Shown here piece by piece: positions 62,402 through 64,000 of a DNA stretch of 64,000 nt (positions within the stretch are counted from its first letter, which is position 1; every line of letters begins with the position of its first letter). Both the position numbers and the translations under genes were made by a program. The DNA comes from BP-133 sp040756995. GTDB taxonomy: Bacteria; Actinomycetota; Acidimicrobiia; IMCC26256; BP-133. A model generated the notes under the pieces. That model was given only the letters and a program-made list of their open reading frames with translations, had not been told where the DNA came from and made no database searches. The stretch covers positions 94,440 through 158,439 of the forward strand of contig JBFLYK010000010.1 in the NCBI GenBank assembly GCA_040756995.1, read 5' to 3'.

Positions 62402-63010
62402 CTACCCGGCATTCCCGGTGCCAACCGGCGGCTCGACCGGGGCCGGAGGCGGCGGCGGGGCGAACCGGCGGGCGACGACGCCGAAGGCCAGCCCCAGGGC
62501 GGCGCCGCCCACCACGTCAGAGGTGTGATGGAGCCGGACGTAGATGCGGCTGAACGCCACCAGGCCGGCGATGAGATACCACGGTGGGCCGGGATCGGCC
62601 CGGGAGAGGAAGACGGCGGTGGTGAACCCGGCGGTGGCGTGGCCCGACGGGAAGGCACTGGTCACCGGTCGCCGGAGGCCCCACGGGAGCGGGCCGGTGA
62701 GGGCCGGTTCGTCGAGCAACGGCCGGATCCGGCCGAAGGCGCTCTTCAACACCCCGTTGGTGAGGGCCGACTCGACGCCGAGGACGGCCGCCAGCCGCAC
62801 CGCCGTCCCCGGCCGGGCCCGGCCGACCGCCTCCCGCACCCCGCCGGCCGCCAGCCACAGCAGGCTGTGGTCGGCGGCGCTCGACAGCGGATAGAAGACG
62901 GCGTCGAGGACAGGGTTCCGCAGCCGCGACACCGCGACGTCGACGGCGCGGTCGACGGCCCGCACCTTGGCCGCCAGGGGATGGGCCCGGGCCCGGCGGA
63001 ACGCCCGCAC
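62402..63010 (-). CDS. PAP2-family membrane phosphatase
   Basis: This is a 202-residue integral membrane lipid phosphatase with the three motifs KSAFGRIRP, PSGHATAGF and SRIYVRLHHTSDVVGG. It probably dephosphorylates undecaprenyl or phosphatidyl phosphates on the outer face. The start is GTG at 63010, directly after the stop of the nuclease gene, so the two are co-transcribed. Confidence 0.88.
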   Translation of the reverse strand: MRAFRRARAHPLAAKVRAVDRAVDVAVSRLRNPVLDAVFYPLSSAADHSLLWLAAGGVREAVGRARPGTAVRLAAVLGVESALTNGVLKSAFGRIRPLLDEPALTGPLPWGLRRPVTSAFPSGHATAGFTTAVFLSRADPGPPWYLIAGLVAFSRIYVRLHHTSDVVGGAALGLAFGVVARRFAPPPPPAPVEPPVGTGNAG

Positions 63011-63829
63011 TCAGGCGGGGAGCAGGACCGGTTCGGGCCGGAGGGCGGCCGCCTGCTCCGGATCGCCGCCCCAGGCCGGGCAGTAGGCCTGGAAGTTGCA
63101 CCAGTCGCACAGCCGGCTGCGGTTGGGCCGGAAATCCTCCCGGGCGCAGGCCCGCTCCACCGCCGCCCACAGCGCCACCGCCTTGCGTTCCATGCCCGTC
63201 ACCGACTGCTCGCTGGGGCGGATCGACAGGACCTCGGGCCGGGACAGGTACATGAGCTGGACCCGGACCGGCCGGCGGCCGAACAGCCGGTCGCACAGCA
63301 GGGAGTAGAAGTGGACGCCGCCGAGCCGGTCCTGCTCCGCCCGCTCGCTCGGCACGGCGCCGGTCTTGTAGTCGGTGACGACCAGCTCGCCGTCGGCGTC
63401 GAGCTCGAGGCGGTCGATGATGCCCCGCAGCGTGAGCGAACCCAGCGCCACGCTGAGCCGCAGCTCCAGACCGATGGGCCGGACGGTGGCGGGATCCTCG
63501 ATCTCGAAGTAGCGCAGCACCATCGCCCGGGCGTCGGCGTGGAAGGCGTCGAGCTGCTCCTCCGACAGCTCGAGCCCGGCGAATTCGGGGTGGCCGGCCA
63601 GCTCGGCGCGGGCCCGCTCGAGGTCGGCCAGGGCCGCATCGGGCGTGCGGGCGGCCGGAGGACGCAGCATCAGCAGCTCCAGGGCCCGGTGGACGAGCGT
63701 GCCCTTGCTGGCCGCCGGGGACGGCGGCTCCGGCAGCCGGTCGATGACCGAGAAGCGGAACTGCAGCGGGCAGTGCTTGAAGGCCGAGATCTTGCTCGGG
63801 GACAGCGTGGTCGGCAGCGGCAGGCTCAT
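63011..63829 (-). CDS. RecB-family PD-(D/E)XK exonuclease with iron-sulfur cluster
   Basis: This is a 272-residue nuclease of the Cas4/AddB-like RecB group. An N-terminal Cys in SAFKHCPLQFRF and three C-terminal Cys in RLCDWCNFQAYCP form the 4Fe-4S staple. The nuclease core is GTLVHRALELLM (His), RGIIDRLELDADGELVVTDY (Asp) and DYKTG (Lys). No CRISPR genes are nearby. The ATG at 63829 is preferred over longer frames. It probably acts in DNA repair. Confidence 0.85.
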   Translation of the reverse strand: MSLPLPTTLSPSKISAFKHCPLQFRFSVIDRLPEPPSPAASKGTLVHRALELLMLRPPAARTPDAALADLERARAELAGHPEFAGLELSEEQLDAFHADARAMVLRYFEIEDPATVRPIGLELRLSVALGSLTLRGIIDRLELDADGELVVTDYKTGAVPSERAEQDRLGGVHFYSLLCDRLFGRRPVRVQLMYLSRPEVLSIRPSEQSVTGMERKAVALWAAVERACAREDFRPNRSRLCDWCNFQAYCPAWGGDPEQAAALRPEPVLLPA

Positions 63830-63916
63830 CTCCGTTCGGACGGTACCAAAGGGATGTGACAGTGAGAGGGACCTCGGAACGTGCACGTGGTCGTGAGACA
63901 CCTGGGTGCTCGGAAG

Positions 63917-64000
63917 TTATCGGGTGACGATGACCTCGGGGGGCTGGTTGATCCAGGCGACGGTGGGCAGCTTGGGTGGAACTGGTGGCCGGCGGAATCG
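63917..64000 (-). CDS. C-terminal end of a gene continuing beyond the window
   Basis: An open frame on the minus strand enters from the window edge and ends at TAA 63917-63919, with last residues WINQPPEVIVTR. GC-rich third positions suggest a real gene. Too little is visible to name it. Confidence 0.4.
   Translation of the reverse strand, partial: RFRRPPVPPKLPTVAWINQPPEVIVTR

Noticed and set aside
63011..63829. Cas4 of a CRISPR system
   Set aside because: The RecB/Fe-S pattern fits, but no cas1, cas2 or array is nearby; a general repair nuclease is safer.

Overview
The window is a GC-rich (about 70%) chromosomal scaffold piece from an actinobacterium, probably an uncultured member of Acidimicrobiia. 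The class-level call is inference. It rests on a mycothiol S-conjugate amidase, a Pup-like protein, the DUF2469-yraN gene pair, an imuA'-imuB-dnaE2 mutasome with an actinobacterial LexA box, and secreted proteins ending in six GYWLVASDGG-type repeats. A 10-N gap at 41493-41502 shows that it is a scaffold, probably metagenomic.

Layout. 1-12 kb: the C-terminal part of smc, a matrixin-like metalloprotease, protease II, then the conserved secretion/translation block ftsY, ffh, rpsP, khpA, rimM, trmD, rplS, lepB, DUF2469, yraN. 12-16 kb: a giant secreted propeller protein and a membrane-anchored coiled coil. 16-18.1 kb: dprA and the 3' part of comM, on the minus strand. 18.1-33.6 kb: a 15.45-kb integrated element. 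33.6-34.5 kb: the 5' part of comM. 34.6-41.4 kb: a divergent Pup-like gene, a two-gene arginine-to-proline module, transporters and a GlxA-type regulator. 41.5-48.2 kb: an SGNH hydrolase and the SOS-controlled mutasome. 48.3-64 kb: a subtilase, a CPBP protease, a PhoU/RCK_C protein, Mca, an SCP2 protein, peptidases, small membrane proteins, an acetyltransferase, a quinone reductase, a DsbA-like protein, a PAP2 phosphatase and a RecB-like nuclease.

The main discovery candidate is the element at 18108-33561. It splits comM exactly at the Walker B codons. Joining the flanks at a TC/GA dinucleotide restores an uninterrupted 501-codon comM. The deduced attP is a 54-bp imperfect palindrome next to a large serine integrase. 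The element encodes a primase-polymerase/helicase protein, an iteron-type candidate origin, a small serine recombinase, both terminase subunits, and lectin-like and Ig-like proteins. No capsid, portal, tape-measure or lysis gene is recognisable. This suggests a replicating, self-addressing phage satellite rather than a complete prophage, although a deleted prophage is not excluded. Two of its genes (terL and the lectin-like gene) each change reading frame by one base near the 3' end.

Other points of interest are the orphan Pup-like modifier, the split arginine dihydrolase/ornithine cyclodeaminase pair, the six-unit 42-residue repeat domain shared by two secreted proteins, an in-frame 102-bp duplication in the N-terminal extension of dprA, and a dispersed hairpin repeat that coincides with the assembly gap.
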